DNA of 50,879 nucleotides from SVTX01 sp964629615. Lineage in GTDB: Bacteria; Bacillota; Clostridia; Oscillospirales; CAG-272. Both the position numbers and the translations under genes were made by a program. Of the stretch, positions 26,892 through 36,700 are shown piece after piece. The notes below the pieces were generated by a model. The model saw only the letters and a list, made by a program, of their open reading frames with translations. It ran no database searches and was not told the DNA's origin. The stretch's first letter is position 1, and each line of letters starts with the position of its first letter. Where the stretch lies: the NCBI GenBank assembly GCA_964629615.1, contig CAZVUD010000006.1, positions 1 to 50,879 of the forward strand, given 5' to 3'.

Positions 26892-28973
26892 TTATTCGCA
26901 ATAGAGATAGTTGAATCTGCCCATAGGAGCGCAATCACCATTCTTGTAAAGATCCATGATATTATTTTCCTGCATATTATCGCTCCACTTGAATTCAAAG
27001 CTGAGCTTGCCTTCTGTACATATCATATTTCTCGGCACCTCTATCATTACAGTATTGCCCTTAGTGCTGATCCTTACACGTCCCATCTTCTCCCACACAT
27101 ACGCGTTATTGTCATTAGGAAGCATTACATGGCGCTCTATATCAGTATATCCGCCGCTTGCCTTTTTGCGGTTTATAACGAGATCATAGCCCTCCCAACC
27201 GCTCTTATGACTTCTGTCACTGTCTATATACAGCGTCATGCATCCGCACTCTGACGTAACTATCTTGTCCGCGCACTCGGCGTAAAAATAAACATTGTCA
27301 GCATCTCTTGCGACCTTGCATCTTACTATGTTGTTCTGCGCGCTGGAGTTTACGTAATGAGTTCCCGAATAACCGTCACAGTCGCGGTTGCAAGCGCCGC
27401 CGCGCGCATTGAGATATTCAGGAAGGACATCACGCCACTGATCCTTGCCACTGCGTATATCAATGGTCTTTTCGCCCGACGCTTCCACTCTCGGCAAAGA
27501 ACCCTTGAAGCGTCTTATATTATGCACCATCTGAAGATAATACGTATCAAGATATCCGTCTATATCAGGCTCGATATCGCGGCTGTGCTCTCGGTCATAT
27601 TGGTCAACCATGGCTATCTGGGTGGAATCGGGATCCTTCTGCCAATTGGGATCCTTATATATTCTTCCCATCTGCCACTCGTTCCAGCCTGTAATAAATA
27701 TTATATCAGGGTCAGCGTCAAGCGCTCTCTCCCACTGCTCCTCGAAATTATATCCGTACTTATATGAGTCTTTCGTCAGCTTGCTCCATCTGTCGCGATG
27801 AGTATAGCTTCTTCCGTATGTATCCTTGTCGTTAAAATACGTGCATATGCGCTTGTCATTTGCATTCTGTGCAACACCGACAGACATCATCTCGCAAGAG
27901 CCGTCTGCACGGGTGCCGTATTTAAACTGCGGATAAGTTTCAAGCCACGGCCAATGATCGGGTCTTGTAGGACCTGTGTGGTATCCGGGCATGCCGGGAC
28001 GGAATGTAAAGAATTCCCTTATCTCCTTAAGTATCTTTGTATCTGTATCGCAAACGCCGTCAAAGGACACAGCCTCGGGATATGCCATGATAAGGGGCTT
28101 GCCGTCAAGCATGAACCAGAGGTCGCTGTACCTGTGCGGTCTGTAAAGATCCTGATACAGAACTCTGAGCATATCGTTTGACCAGCCAAACGGCGCAAAA
28201 TTAAGCATAAACACGACCTTAGGTACATTTATACCGTCCTCGCGCGCCTTGTGCAATCCCTCAAGCAACGGCTCGTAGCCGTCCTTCCAAAGGAAATTTC
28301 CGTTGGTGCAGTCGAAAACTATAAAATCCACGCCTGCGTTTGAAAGCATTATGGCATGCTTTCTTATAACATAATCATCGCTGTTGAGATAAAATCCGTA
28401 CAAGGGCTCATTCCAATGAGCCTGGAGCGGCTCTTCTCCCCAAGCAGGGTGATCCATGTTAAATTCAGCCGCAGGATGCTCCTCCAAAAGCTTTGTTACA
28501 TTGACTGCCCTTCTGCCCTTGTGCGCATCTCTCCAAGTCCAATAAAAGATACCGACCTTCTTGTCCTTCTTTCCGCGCGTATCCTCGACCGACGCAAGAT
28601 GTCTGCCGAGCATATCGGTAGCCTCCCACTCTGATGTGCGGAGATCGCGTATCTTACGGTCACTCGTGGGAACATAATCAGACACGGTAAAATCCTCAAC
28701 AAATATAAGCTTTGCAGAATATACCTGTGTATTTCCGTCGATATCTATCTCGATATCGTGCATGCCGCTAAGCTCATCGATCTCGCACCTTACAGTATCC
28801 TTATCGCTTGCATTTGCAAGCACGCAGTAGCCAACCGTCTTTTTATCTGCGTATATCCTCGCTCTCGTTACATCCCATGTGCTTGGGTTCTTAAACGTGA
28901 TCTCCAAGGCGTTGACCTTATCCTTGCAATCAACCATTCCGAGAGATATGTGAGTATGCTTTTCTCCTGACAT
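26892..28973 (-). CDS. GH99/WbsX-like glycoside hydrolase with CBM-type tail
   Basis: 693 aa. No signal peptide, so it looks cytoplasmic. Residues about 1-95 form a beta-type module. A TIM-barrel-like core (about 138-480) has GIFYWTWRDAH, AGVDFIVFDCTNG, KPLIMAYPEA and ITGWNEWQMGR; the WNEW element (430-433) is typical of GH99-like/WbsX proteins. The C-terminal part (about 540-690: VYFYAECADKI, LYIDSDRSHKSGWEGYD) resembles a DOMON/CBM9-type sugar-binding domain. It probably processes glycans or oligosaccharides; the substrate is not known. AGGTAGGA precedes the ATG. It is first in a unit with the 2H protein and EamA transporter. Confidence 0.78.
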   Translation of the reverse strand: MSGEKHTHISLGMVDCKDKVNALEITFKNPSTWDVTRARIYADKKTVGYCVLANASDKDTVRCEIDELSGMHDIEIDIDGNTQVYSAKLIFVEDFTVSDYVPTSDRKIRDLRTSEWEATDMLGRHLASVEDTRGKKDKKVGIFYWTWRDAHKGRRAVNVTKLLEEHPAAEFNMDHPAWGEEPLQAHWNEPLYGFYLNSDDYVIRKHAIMLSNAGVDFIVFDCTNGNFLWKDGYEPLLEGLHKAREDGINVPKVVFMLNFAPFGWSNDMLRVLYQDLYRPHRYSDLWFMLDGKPLIMAYPEAVSFDGVCDTDTKILKEIREFFTFRPGMPGYHTGPTRPDHWPWLETYPQFKYGTRADGSCEMMSVGVAQNANDKRICTYFNDKDTYGRSYTHRDRWSKLTKDSYKYGYNFEEQWERALDADPDIIFITGWNEWQMGRIYKDPNWQKDPDSTQIAMVDQYDREHSRDIEPDIDGYLDTYYLQMVHNIRRFKGSLPRVEASGEKTIDIRSGKDQWRDVLPEYLNARGGACNRDCDGYSGTHYVNSSAQNNIVRCKVARDADNVYFYAECADKIVTSECGCMTLYIDSDRSHKSGWEGYDLVINRKKASGGYTDIERHVMLPNDNNAYVWEKMGRVRISTKGNTVMIEVPRNMICTEGKLSFEFKWSDNMQENNIMDLYKNGDCAPMGRFNYLYCE

Positions 28974-29029
28974 ATATCCTACCTGCCTTTCATTGTGTGA
29001 TATTGTCTTATTTAACGAAGTTCAACACT

Positions 29030-29058
29030 ATTTTAGCAAAAAAACACATATAAGTCAA
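29030..29058 (-). promoter_or_regulatory. Promoter of the glycoside hydrolase unit
   Basis: TTGACT (29053-29058), 17-bp spacer and TAAAAT (29030-29035) on the minus strand. Confidence 0.78.
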
Positions 29059-29107
29059 TACATACGCATATATTTTTTCATTTTATTTTAAAAATATCTT
29101 ATTATTA

Positions 29108-29136
29108 TTGACTTTTGAGGCAAAACAGTATATAAT
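29108..29136 (+). promoter_or_regulatory. Promoter of the deacetylase-ruvX unit
   Basis: TTGACT (29108-29113), 17-bp spacer and TATAAT (29131-29136). It diverges from the hydrolase promoter, with about 50 bp between their -35 boxes. Confidence 0.82.
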
Positions 29137-29172
29137 TTAAGGTAGTATCATGTACACAAGGAGGATATATTT

Positions 29173-30024
29173 ATGCTTATGTATCTGAGATTTCCGGGCG
29201 GTAAAAGAAAAGCCTTTACACTTAGCTATGATGACGGTGTCGAATATGATATACGCCTCATGGAATTATTCAATAAATATAAAGTCAAAGCGACATTTAA
29301 CTTAAACGGATCACATTTTCTTGAAGAAGAGCGTGAGTATCCCGAGGACAGCATACACCGTCCGCTTGCACGCAGGCGCGGACTTGAGGTATACGGCGGT
29401 GAGCTTGCAAAGGATCACGAGCTTGCGCTTCACTCATACACTCATCCCTTCCTTGACAGACTTCCTCGCGACATGCAGACATATGAGATCATCAAGGACA
29501 GAGAGTGTTTGGAATCCCTCTTTGGCAGGATAATCAAGGGATGCGCATACCCCATGGGAACATTCAGTGACACATGCGTTGAGGTGCTTCGCAACTGCGG
29601 CGTGCATTATGCAAGGACCACTATACCCACGCACAGCTTTAAGCTCCCGACAGATTGGCTCAGGCTCTGCCCTACCTGCCATCACAACGATCCCGAGCTC
29701 TTTACGCTCGCAGAAAAATTCATATCTCCCATAGCGCCTGCAAATCAGCAGTCGTGGCTGTTCTATCTCTGGGGACATTCATTTGAATTTCAAAAGGACA
29801 ACAATTGGGACAGAATAGAAGAATTTCTGAAGGTGATATCCTTCCGCGATGACATATGGTATGCAACAAACATGGAGATATACGAATACATAAGCGCATA
29901 CGAAAGGCTTGAATTTTCAGCTGTCGGCGATATCGTTTACAACCCCTCATCCGTAAAAGTGTATTTCACATACGCAGGTGTTGATGTTGAGATTGAACCC
30001 GGCGAAACCAAAAGGTTCAGATAA
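29173..30024 (+). CDS. Polysaccharide deacetylase (NodB fold)
   Basis: 283 aa. The NodB motif 1 is FTLSYDDGVEYD (catalytic Asp near 20-21) and motif 2 is ALHSYTHPF (metal His87 and His91). It removes acetyl groups from N-acetylated sugars. There is no signal peptide, so it is predicted cytoplasmic and may act on oligosaccharides rather than the cell wall. AAGGAGG lies 7 nt before the ATG. The divergent glycoside hydrolase suggests a shared role in oligosaccharide handling. Confidence 0.85.
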   Translation: MLMYLRFPGGKRKAFTLSYDDGVEYDIRLMELFNKYKVKATFNLNGSHFLEEEREYPEDSIHRPLARRRGLEVYGGELAKDHELALHSYTHPFLDRLPRDMQTYEIIKDRECLESLFGRIIKGCAYPMGTFSDTCVEVLRNCGVHYARTTIPTHSFKLPTDWLRLCPTCHHNDPELFTLAEKFISPIAPANQQSWLFYLWGHSFEFQKDNNWDRIEEFLKVISFRDDIWYATNMEIYEYISAYERLEFSAVGDIVYNPSSVKVYFTYAGVDVEIEPGETKRFR

Positions 30025-30029
30025 AGCGC

Positions 30030-30359
30030 ATGGAAGTTAAAAGATTTTCTAAAAACGACAGCGGTTTTGTCTGCGCCCACTGCAACCGTGAGGTCCTGCC
30101 TCTCGGATACACCTCGCGCAACCACTGCCCGTTTTGCCTGTGGTCACTTCACCTCGACATAAATCCGGGTGACAGAGCCTGCGAATGCAAAGCCCCAATG
30201 GAGCCCATCAAGGTCATCACCGACCCCAAAAAGGGATATATAATAATCCATAAATGCACGGGGTGCGGCGAGATACACAGAAATCGCGCGGCTCATGAAG
30301 CAAAGATCCAGCCCGACGACCTTAAATTGCTCATAAAGCTGACGGCAAACGAGATATAA
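30030..30359 (+). CDS. RNHCP-domain zinc-ribbon-like protein
   Basis: 109 aa. The family hallmark is SRNHCPFCLWSLHLD (about residues 30-44). Additional cysteine pairs, FVCAHCN near the start and KCTGCGEIHRNR near 70-82, suggest two zinc sites. Function is unknown. It is 5 bp after the deacetylase gene and 12 bp before ruvX, so it is co-transcribed. Confidence 0.88.
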   Translation: MEVKRFSKNDSGFVCAHCNREVLPLGYTSRNHCPFCLWSLHLDINPGDRACECKAPMEPIKVITDPKKGYIIIHKCTGCGEIHRNRAAHEAKIQPDDLKLLIKLTANEI

Positions 30360-30371
30360 AACGGAGGCATA

Positions 30372-30842
30372 ATGCAGAGATTATTACAGACAAAAGGCAA
30401 AATACTCGGTATAGATTACGGCGACAAAAGGACAGGTCTTGCCGTATGCGATACTACACGCTATCTTGCGCAAGGAATAGGCAATATATCCGTCGGAGGT
30501 ATGCAGAAAACAGTTGACGCTGTATGTCAAAAGGTCTGCGAGCTCAATATAACGGGCGGAATAGTCATTGGACTGCCCGTAAACATGAACGGAAGCGAGG
30601 GTCCGCGCGCCGAGCATGCGCGAAAATTCGCCCGCGAGATAGAGAGGCGGCTCGCGTCATTTGAGCAGTACGCAAGCCTGCCAATAGTTATGATGGACGA
30701 AAGAATGACCACCATGGCAGCGGCAAGATATTTAAACGAAACCGACACCAGAGGAAAGAAGAGAAAAGGCGTTATAGACACTCTCTCCGCGCAAATAATT
30801 CTCCAAAATGCGCTTGACAGACTTAAAAATATGGAAAAGTAA
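30372..30842 (+). CDS. ruvX: Putative pre-16S rRNA nuclease / Holliday-junction resolvase (YqgF)
   Basis: 156 aa. RNase H-fold motifs: KILGIDYGDKRTGLAVCD (catalytic Asp), IVIGLPVNMNGSEGPRAEHARKF, and VMMDERMTTMAAARYL with a final acidic DTLSAQIILQ. This protein trims the 5' end of 16S rRNA or resolves recombination intermediates. CGGAGGCATA precedes the ATG. It is 8 bp before the next gene. Confidence 0.95.
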   Translation: MQRLLQTKGKILGIDYGDKRTGLAVCDTTRYLAQGIGNISVGGMQKTVDAVCQKVCELNITGGIVIGLPVNMNGSEGPRAEHARKFAREIERRLASFEQYASLPIVMMDERMTTMAAARYLNETDTRGKKRKGVIDTLSAQIILQNALDRLKNMEK

Positions 30843-30850
30843 GGATAAAT

Positions 30851-31546
30851 ATGGCAAGAAGGAAAATATCTCATTTCATAATAAAATACATATTCCGCAT
30901 AGTCTGCGCATTGTTTATAGCGGCTGTGGTAGGTGTTCTGCTGTGGCGAATGGTGTCGTCTGGCGACCCAAAGGAGCTTATACCTCTGACAAAGAACGAT
31001 ATATTGAATGAAGCCTACGAAAAGCATGGCGACAGCCTGTACGCATTCACTCAGGACGACCTTGACAACATAACACGCACCGAATACGACTACGGTTATT
31101 TTTCAGTAAACCGCGCGATATTTATCGACAGCGCAGATCAATTGCAATTCATATTGCGATACAACAACAGCACTCTGAAGAAGATATCAAACAAGCTCGG
31201 AACAGAATTAGACTCGCGTGATGACGACGTGTTCGACGCCGTGGTGACAGTAATGTACGACCTGACGCCTGACAACAAGGACGACAACTCGGGTGAAGAT
31301 ACAAGCGTTGTTAAAAAGGTGCAATACACCGCTACCAGCCACATAACAGCGCAAAAAAACATATACAACTACAAAAAATACATATTTGACGGAATTGATA
31401 TAACAGACGATGTCATTGCAGTTTACGTTGATATATTCTACAATAAGGATATAAAGGCGGCAGGAACACTTGTGATATACGACAGTGTATACCCAAGAAA
31501 TGATTACAAGCTCACAAAAAGCGATATCGATTCCATAAAAGGCTGA
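30851..31546 (+). CDS. Membrane-anchored protein of unknown function
   Basis: 231 aa. One N-terminal membrane helix (about 12-34: YIFRIVCALFIAAVVGVLLW) precedes an extracytoplasmic domain rich in Asp, Asn and Tyr. No family was recognised. It ends the deacetylase-RNHCP-ruvX unit, a place often filled by small lineage-specific proteins in Clostridia. The start follows AAGGATAAAT. Confidence 0.75.
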   Translation: MARRKISHFIIKYIFRIVCALFIAAVVGVLLWRMVSSGDPKELIPLTKNDILNEAYEKHGDSLYAFTQDDLDNITRTEYDYGYFSVNRAIFIDSADQLQFILRYNNSTLKKISNKLGTELDSRDDDVFDAVVTVMYDLTPDNKDDNSGEDTSVVKKVQYTATSHITAQKNIYNYKKYIFDGIDITDDVIAVYVDIFYNKDIKAAGTLVIYDSVYPRNDYKLTKSDIDSIKG

Positions 31547-31563
31547 TATAATTATCATATTCA

Positions 31564-31615
31564 AAAATGCACACAGTGCCAAAGAATGATCTTTGACACT
31601 GTGTGCATTTTATTT
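31564..31615. terminator. Bidirectional terminator between convergent genes
   Basis: AAAATGCACACAGTG pairs with CACTGTGTGCATTTT; a second stem CAAAGA/TCTTTG lies inside. It is followed by a T-rich stretch on the plus strand and mirrored on the minus. It ends both the plus unit and the large minus-strand sugar-transport operon. Confidence 0.9.
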
Positions 31616-31639
31616 TGATCTGTCGCTTTAATATAAATA

Positions 31640-32806
31640 TTACTCTGCGGTAAGACCGGAACGTTCAATTCCTTCAACGAGATATCTCTGGAGGAATACG
31701 TAAAGTACAACGAGCGGAGCAACTATCATAAGAAGCGATGTGTTGCGTATTGCATTATTGTACAGTTCAGTACCTGCGTAGTCCATCTTAAGTGACTCAG
31801 GAACCGAGCTTGCTATATCCTTAAGCAGATACAAGCTGTTGTCCGCATTGGCGGTAGTCTTCCACGATCCCATACTTGGCAAGAAGAGCTTTCCTGTATA
31901 GAATGTGTCTGTCCACTGCCAGCAGAATGCAAACAGGAATACGGTTATCATCATAGGCACCGACATGGGCAGGATGATCTGGAAGAATGTCCTGAAGTCA
32001 CCCGAACCGTCGATATATGCAGATTCCTCGATAGAGTCAGGAATTCCGCGGAAGAACTGTCTTAACATGAATATGTAAAGTCCGTTCTTAAATCCAAGAC
32101 CCGTTATAGAAAGGATTATGAACGGGGCTCTGGTATTCAGAAGGTTGATGGAGTGGTCCTCCGCTATCTGTGCGATCCTCTTAACACTGGACTCAGGGTT
32201 AAAGAGATTGATCTTTGCAAGGATATTGTCTATACCCTCAATTCCCACAGAAGCGCCGCCGCTAAGGAACTTTACGATGCCGAAGATATCAAACTTCTGG
32301 AAGCTTGTATACAGCGCGTAGTAAAGTGTCTTATGAGGTACTATCATGGTAAATACCACGAGAAGGAACACGATATTGTTACCTCTGAACTTATATTTAG
32401 CAAGACCGTATGCTATAAGACAGCATGTAAATGTCTGGAGGACTGCAACAGTAAGTGAAAGTCCGAGAGTGTTTACAAAGGCTGTAAGGTAATGGTTTTC
32501 CGTCCAGATTGCCTTATAGGTATCCAGCGTAAAATTACGGGGGATAAGTCTTACCGTAACGTCAACAAAGTCATCGGGAGCCATGAATGAACCCGTTATC
32601 TTTGTGAAGAAGGGATAAAGCACTATGTATGCTATACCGAGAAGGAATATAAATCGGAATATCTTAATTATAACTCCGCTGATAAAGTACATGTTCAAGA
32701 ATTTCGCCTTAAGTCTGTCCTTTAAGGGCGTTCTGTCGAACTCGACCTTGATCTTGTTCTTAGACTCTTTCTTGATCTTAGGAGCATTTGTATTTTGAGC
32801 GTCCAT
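31640..32806 (-). CDS. Carbohydrate ABC transporter permease, MalG type (second pair)
   Basis: 388 aa, long for the family (usually about 280). After a basic cytoplasmic N-terminus (1-45) come six helices. The EAA loop ESAYIDGSGDFRTFFQIILP (about 261-280) contacts an ATPase. An extra extracytoplasmic segment of about 45 residues (about 182-227: GGASVGIEGIDNILAKINLF...) lies between helices. GAGAGGAGG precedes the ATG. It pairs with the permease encoded 15 bp upstream and is the last gene of the operon. No ATPase is encoded here. Confidence 0.9.
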   Translation of the reverse strand: MDAQNTNAPKIKKESKNKIKVEFDRTPLKDRLKAKFLNMYFISGVIIKIFRFIFLLGIAYIVLYPFFTKITGSFMAPDDFVDVTVRLIPRNFTLDTYKAIWTENHYLTAFVNTLGLSLTVAVLQTFTCCLIAYGLAKYKFRGNNIVFLLVVFTMIVPHKTLYYALYTSFQKFDIFGIVKFLSGGASVGIEGIDNILAKINLFNPESSVKRIAQIAEDHSINLLNTRAPFIILSITGLGFKNGLYIFMLRQFFRGIPDSIEESAYIDGSGDFRTFFQIILPMSVPMMITVFLFAFCWQWTDTFYTGKLFLPSMGSWKTTANADNSLYLLKDIASSVPESLKMDYAGTELYNNAIRNTSLLMIVAPLVVLYVFLQRYLVEGIERSGLTAE

Positions 32807-32821
32807 TTATCTTACCTCCTC

Positions 32822-33766
32822 TCAATCTTTTCTCTGATAGAATACGAACATCGAAACGATACCTGCAACAGCACCGATAATGAGTATTACTATCAGGAAG
32901 TACATCCAAGACATCGCCGCAGCGACCTCCTGGCTGGCTTTTTTAACCGATTCGATATACGTCATAACTGAATTGTTTTCAGTTGTGAATGCGTCGATCA
33001 CCGTATAGACGGCATTAACAAGGATCATCGGGCTTATCATTGGGAAGGTGACCTTCCAGAATGTTTCCCAGCCTGTCGCACCGTCTATCTTACATGCCTC
33101 GTATATTGCAGGCGAAATGGACTGCAAGCCCGAAAGGAATATAAGCATCTGTACACCGGAGCGGTTTACGATATCGAATATATCATTTATGATCTCGACA
33201 ACGTATTCTACAAGCTCTTGTCCGACCTTCATGTTTGAGAACAAGCTCTCGATATCCATTATGGATACTATCTCCTCCGAGGCACTCGATCCCGAACCAT
33301 CATCAAAGCTTGACATATCGTCAAGGCTGGATGCAGGAGGAGTCATGATACCTGTTGAAAGTACAACGGGGAGGAAGAATATTGCTCTGAATGCTGCACG
33401 TCCCATCATCTTCTGATTAAGAAGTATAGCCATGAAGAGCGAGAAGAGCAGTATCGCGGGAATGTCAAATACAAGCTCGCCGATACCGGGGAGAAGCGTT
33501 TCAAGGAAGGAATATCCTGTAAGCGCCTCTTTATAGTTGTCAAATCCGACAAAGTGGGGATCTACTCTTATGCTCTCTGCGAACATAAATGTTCCCTTTA
33601 TCGAATCAATAATTATAGGAAGATATATACATATAAATCCTATAAGGAACGGGAGAACGAAAAGATAACCCGCGCGCGCCTTTCTCTTATTCAGAGATGC
33701 AGTTTTTCTTCTTTTGGGAGCGGCTTTATTGCCGCTCCTGTTATTAAGCTTTATATCGCTTGTCAT
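32822..33766 (-). CDS. Carbohydrate ABC transporter permease, MalF type (second pair)
   Basis: 314 aa. Basic N-terminus, then six helices with EAA loop IYEACKIDGATGWETFWKVT (221-240). A roughly 55-residue extracytoplasmic insertion (about 142-200) is rich in Ser, Asp and Glu, beginning SSLDDMSSFDDGSGSS. AAGGAGG precedes the ATG. It follows the DUF5696 gene with a 15-bp gap. Confidence 0.9.
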   Translation of the reverse strand: MTSDIKLNNRSGNKAAPKRRKTASLNKRKARAGYLFVLPFLIGFICIYLPIIIDSIKGTFMFAESIRVDPHFVGFDNYKEALTGYSFLETLLPGIGELVFDIPAILLFSLFMAILLNQKMMGRAAFRAIFFLPVVLSTGIMTPPASSLDDMSSFDDGSGSSASEEIVSIMDIESLFSNMKVGQELVEYVVEIINDIFDIVNRSGVQMLIFLSGLQSISPAIYEACKIDGATGWETFWKVTFPMISPMILVNAVYTVIDAFTTENNSVMTYIESVKKASQEVAAAMSWMYFLIVILIIGAVAGIVSMFVFYQRKD

Positions 33767-33781
33767 GTTAACATCTCCTCC

Positions 33782-36700
33782 TTAAAGCTTGATAACTACA
33801 AATCCGTATGCAGGGATAGTATAGTTGTTTCCGTTATAAGTGATATTTACTGCATAGTTGTTGTAGTTGAGAAGCATAGTCTTATATGCTTCGCCTTCAA
33901 GTGTGCCGTAGGTAACTGCAACGATTCCGCTTGTAGCATACTTGTTGTATGTCTTGTCGGTGTCGTCCTCGTCATCCTCATCGTCAGATTCCTTTATCTG
34001 GATCTTCTCATAGAATTCCTCAGCGGTTATCTGTCCGAGAGCCACTGTGTCCTCTACGATCTTGTCGATCTTTGCATTGAAATCAGCAACGATATCGCTC
34101 AAAGCGTTACCGAGTATGTAGGTCTTGAAGCTGTTGTGATCTGTACCGCTTACATAAATAGTATCGCCGTTACCGTCCACAAGGGTCTCACCTGCTTCAT
34201 TCTTAAGAACGAATATCTTTGTATTTCCGGATATGATAGCATCTCCTGTGTATTCTACAGGCTGTATCCTTGTATATCCGCTGCCTTCAGGCAAGCAGTA
34301 TGTGATGCTGCCGTCAGCATTCTTTTCAAAGTAGTACCAAGTACCGTTGTTTCTGATATCTCTGTATACAGTTTCGCTTCCGCTTACGAGCTCGGGAGCC
34401 ATGGGAACGAGTATAACGCTTGATCCTTCATAACTGATGGGGCTGATCTTCTTACCTGCAGCATCCGTCATAGTATAGCTGGATGCAACATCCACGATCT
34501 GGAAGAATCTGTAATTGGAAATGCTTGTTCCGGTAAATGCATATGTTTCAGCGCCGATCTTGAATGCATAATAAGTTTCCTTAACATCCGCATCCTCGAT
34601 AACACCTGCATCATTGTACTTCGGGAATTTACGCATCTCATCACCGCTGAGAGATACAGGAGTCGTGGATTCCATGAATACCTTGGAGGTAAGGCTCTTA
34701 TAAGCGCTTCTTACCTGCTCCACAGCCTTCTTTGTAAATCTCGGAAGCTCATCTACGTTAAGGACAGCAAATATGTCGCCCTCCTTGCCCTCTTCATAAA
34801 CTACATCTGCGTTTTCAAAAGCAGCGATCACATCAATGTAATCAATAGCTGTTTCAAGCTTCTTGTACATCTTTTCAACGAGATCGTTGATCTGACCTGC
34901 AGCATAAGGCTCACCGTCAACACGTACTACTGTCTGCGACATGAATATGCCGGACTGACCGATAAGGTATGTATTGAGTGCCTGATTTGCAGCCTGAAGT
35001 GCGCTTGTGTACTCCTTGTACTTAGCCTGCTCTGTGGAATCTGAAGAGTTTTCGTACTTTTCATATTCCTTTACAGCCTCAAGCTTATCGTATGCCGTCT
35101 TATAGTTATTATAGCGGTATACGAGTGTATTGTAGGAAGTAAAGCTGGAATCGGGATTTGCGATTATCATATCGTATATATTGTATACGATATCGTAGAG
35201 CTGCTCAGCCTCGTCAAGAAGCTTTCTGCACATTTCTCTTGCAATGGATACTGCAAATGCAGATTCCTCAAGCTCGATCTGATTTGCATGCTCTTTGTTG
35301 TATGCAAAGTCCTTAAGACCTGCAAGGATATCTGCCTCGATCTCATCAAGGTCGGGAACACGAACGCCACCCTCGATCTTTTCGTGACCGATGATGAACT
35401 TATCCTGAACGTCATAAAGCGCGTCATTGAGCTTGTTGTATGTGTCGATAAGGTCATCCTTCCAGATATCGTATCTTACGGAATAGTACTTACTGAAGTA
35501 AGAGCTTTCCTTAAGGTTCTGAGTATTTCTGTAGGAGAGGATGAAATAGGGGGATGCACCGTTTTCAAGTGCCTTGAGCATTGCGTAATCCATGTTACCT
35601 TCCATGTTCATGGCAGAGCCTGCGAACTGTATGGAGCCGTGAAGAACTATACCGATGAAAGGGATGGATTCTGCGGAAATGTTGTAACGTGAAGAATCAA
35701 GAGCCACACCGAGAATGTGGTCAACATACTGCCATGAGTATGCGTTACCGCCGTCGGTCATTACCTGAGAGTAGTTCTCATCAAAATGAGCAAATGCCTT
35801 CTTGGTATAATTCTTGGAGTCCTCGCGGTTGTAAGGCTCATCCTCATCAAAGTCAGAGTTGAGCGCCGTACCGAGCGTTCCTACGGATATACCGTAAACA
35901 TTTGAGAATTCCTCAAGGTAATTTTCCTTGATCTTTTCATAGAATCTGCTGTAATATGCAGGAGATATTGCAAGGTCATAGTAGCTTATAGTTCCCTGTG
36001 TTGCACTGTATTCCTTGCGGCTTGCATAACGGTCGTCGATTGTCTTTGCAAGGTGCTTTCTGGGGGAAAGTCCGTCGAAGTAGGACTGCCACTTTGCATA
36101 AGCGAAGTCAAAGTTGGGGAATATACCCATATTCTGATCTTCATTCTTGTTTATCTCAGCGGCATAGTCAAGAAGCTCCTGGAAGCCCTTTTCTCCGCCA
36201 ACTGCGCTTTCAATATTGAACTTATAAGGAACAGTTTCCTCAAGACCGCCGTTTGCATAGCCCGTAAGCTTGAAGTTTACGTTCTTAACGCCGCCGTTTG
36301 AAAGATCCTCATACATGGTTTCAATATCCTCGAAGGTAGTAAGAGCTGTCATCTTCTTTACAGGGATGGACATTACTCTCTCTACTGTTTCAAGAGCACC
36401 GAAGGACTCGATATAAAGAGGGATCTGATCTGTAAGCTGCTCACTGCTTAAGGGAGTAAGTATTCCCACCTCATCGCTCATGAGGTAGTCACGGTAAGCC
36501 ACAGCCATGCCAAACCACGATGTGTCATAGCAATCGTACTCCGGCTCATCTGCCTCCTTCACATCATTGTAATCTGAAAGCAGGACATATCTTATCTTAT
36601 AGCTTCCGACATACTTTCTGTCACAAACAACAGTGTATTCGCTGTTCTCCGCATTTACGGAAAGCGAACCTGATATCTTGTAAGTATCAGTAGGTCTGGG

